Source of the DNA: SZUA-584 sp964607965
GTDB taxonomy: Bacteria; Bacillota; Clostridia; Christensenellales; SZUA-584
Assembly (NCBI GenBank): GCA_964607965.1
Contig: CAZSMH010000001.1
Span: forward strand, 1-64,000
DNA: 64,000 bases
Direction of reading: 5' to 3'
In this document: piece by piece, positions 63,369-64,000 of the stretch
How positions within the stretch are numbered: position 1 is the first letter of the stretch
How the letters are laid out: each line of letters opens with the position of its first letter
Position numbers and translations under genes: made by a program
Notes under the pieces: generated by a model
Databases searched by the model: none
What the model saw: the letters and a program-made list of their open reading frames with translations, nothing else
What the model was told of the DNA's origin: nothing

Positions 63369-64000
63369 ATGGTAAGGGACAAACTGACGCCAAAAGAAAA
63401 GGCCGCAGTGCTTATGATTACAATGGGAAAAGATCAGGCGGCCAAGGTTTATAAATTTCTGTCTGAAGAGGAGATAGAACAACTTACCCTAAGCATTACC
63501 AGCATGAGGCGTGTTGACCCAGAGCTTAAAGAAACGGTGATAGACGAGTTCATGCAAATGTGCATAGCAAGAAAATATATATCAGAAGGCGGAATTGATC
63601 TTGCAAGAGAGATTTTAAACAAAGCATTCGGTGAATCAAAAACAAACGATCTTATTGGTAAGCTTTCTTCATCGCTTCGTGTCAAACCGTTCGACTTTAT
63701 ACGAAAAGCCGACAGCACTCAGGTGTTAAACTTTATACAAAATGAGCATCCGCAGACAATTGCGCTTATACTTTCGTATGTAGAACCAAAACATGCCGCA
63801 CAAATACTTGCGGCTTTGCCGCTTGAAAAGCAGACAAGCGTAATTGCCCGCATCGCAAATATGGGAATAACATCACCCGAATATATTAAGGAAACCGAGC
63901 GGGTGCTTGAAAAAAAGCTTTCCACCTTAAGTTTTGCCGACCAGACGATAACCGGCGGTATAGACAGCCTTGTTACGATTCTTAACAGCGTTGATAGAGG
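63369..64000 (+). CDS. fliG: Flagellar motor switch protein FliG (partial, runs off right edge)
   Basis: The first 210 codons are present: LTPKEKAAVLMITMGKDQAAKVYKFL at the FliF-binding N-domain and NFIQNEHPQTIALILSYVEPKHAA of the middle domain. The charged C-terminal torque domain is outside the window. AGGAG from the end of fliF serves as ribosome site, ATG at 63369. Confidence 0.95.
   Translation, partial: MVRDKLTPKEKAAVLMITMGKDQAAKVYKFLSEEEIEQLTLSITSMRRVDPELKETVIDEFMQMCIARKYISEGGIDLAREILNKAFGESKTNDLIGKLSSSLRVKPFDFIRKADSTQVLNFIQNEHPQTIALILSYVEPKHAAQILAALPLEKQTSVIARIANMGITSPEYIKETERVLEKKLSTLSFADQTITGGIDSLVTILNSVDR

Overview
The window looks like a scaffold of a motile, anaerobic, low-to-mid GC Firmicute of class Clostridia, probably a draft genome or MAG. 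Evidence: Rnf (order C-DG-E-A-B) and Nfn-like ferredoxin enzymes, AddAB recombination, Gram-positive MreB/Mbl, rpsO-pnp, and a Bacillus/Clostridium-type flagellar locus (yvyF-flgM-flgN-flgK-flgL-fliW-csrA beside flagellin; flhF-flhG-sigD with a SwrB-like gene). Three runs of exactly 100 N (3878-3977, 7969-8068, 11905-12004) are scaffold gaps of unknown true length. Family or genus cannot be assigned from the sequence alone. | Layout. 1-1087: 5' part of a membrane protein with a Thr-Pro repeat tail, running off the left edge. 1.3-3.6 kb: NfnAB-like transhydrogenase pair. 3.8-6.2 kb: gap-broken lipoprotein, mreB/mbl, small orphan protein, then an AT-rich gene-free stretch. 6.6-11.9 kb: rnfC, a fused rnfD-rnfG, rnfE, rnfA, rnfB and maf on the minus strand, with the rnfA/rnfB junction lost in a gap. 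12.1-14.5 kb: membrane GGDEF-EAL protein. 14.7-17.4 kb: rpsO-pnp with a clear promoter and a structured leader. 17.4-22.5 kb: membrane-anchored orphan, M29 aminopeptidase, glycosyltransferase, helical orphan of 577 residues, small conserved protein. 22.6-29.1 kb: addB-addA. 29.2 kb: YbjQ-like protein. | 29.5-64 kb is almost entirely motility and chemotaxis. A minus-strand operon cheC-cheD-cheY-cheA-HD-GYP diverges from a plus-strand series: fliK-like, flhX, papain-fold hydrolase-like protein, fliD, fliS, fliT-like, yaaR, cheW, cheR, cheB, lytic transglycosylase, flgB, flgC, fliE, fliO, fliP, fliQ, fliR, flhB, flhA, flhF, flhG, PilZ protein, sigD/fliA, swrB-like, two FlgF/FlgG-type rod genes, yvyF, flgM, flgN, flgK, flgL, fliW, csrA. 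Flagellin is on the minus strand behind a good sigma-28 promoter, and fliF-fliG start a new plus-strand run that leaves the window. | How the genes work together. Rnf and Nfn would couple reduced ferredoxin to NADH/NADPH and an ion gradient that can power the flagellar motor. SigD and FlgM give the late-gene switch, and FliW-CsrA-flagellin gives a post-transcriptional switch; the flagellin leader carries a CsrA-site-like hairpin. FlhF/FlhG set flagellar number and place. GGDEF-EAL, HD-GYP and PilZ proteins link motility to c-di-GMP. The most unusual observations are the RnfD-RnfG gene fusion with an internal ribosome binding site, the structured rpsO leader with an S15-type G-U/G-C element, the CsrA-like hairpin upstream of flagellin, and an uncharacterised hydrolase-like gene inside the flagellar operon.
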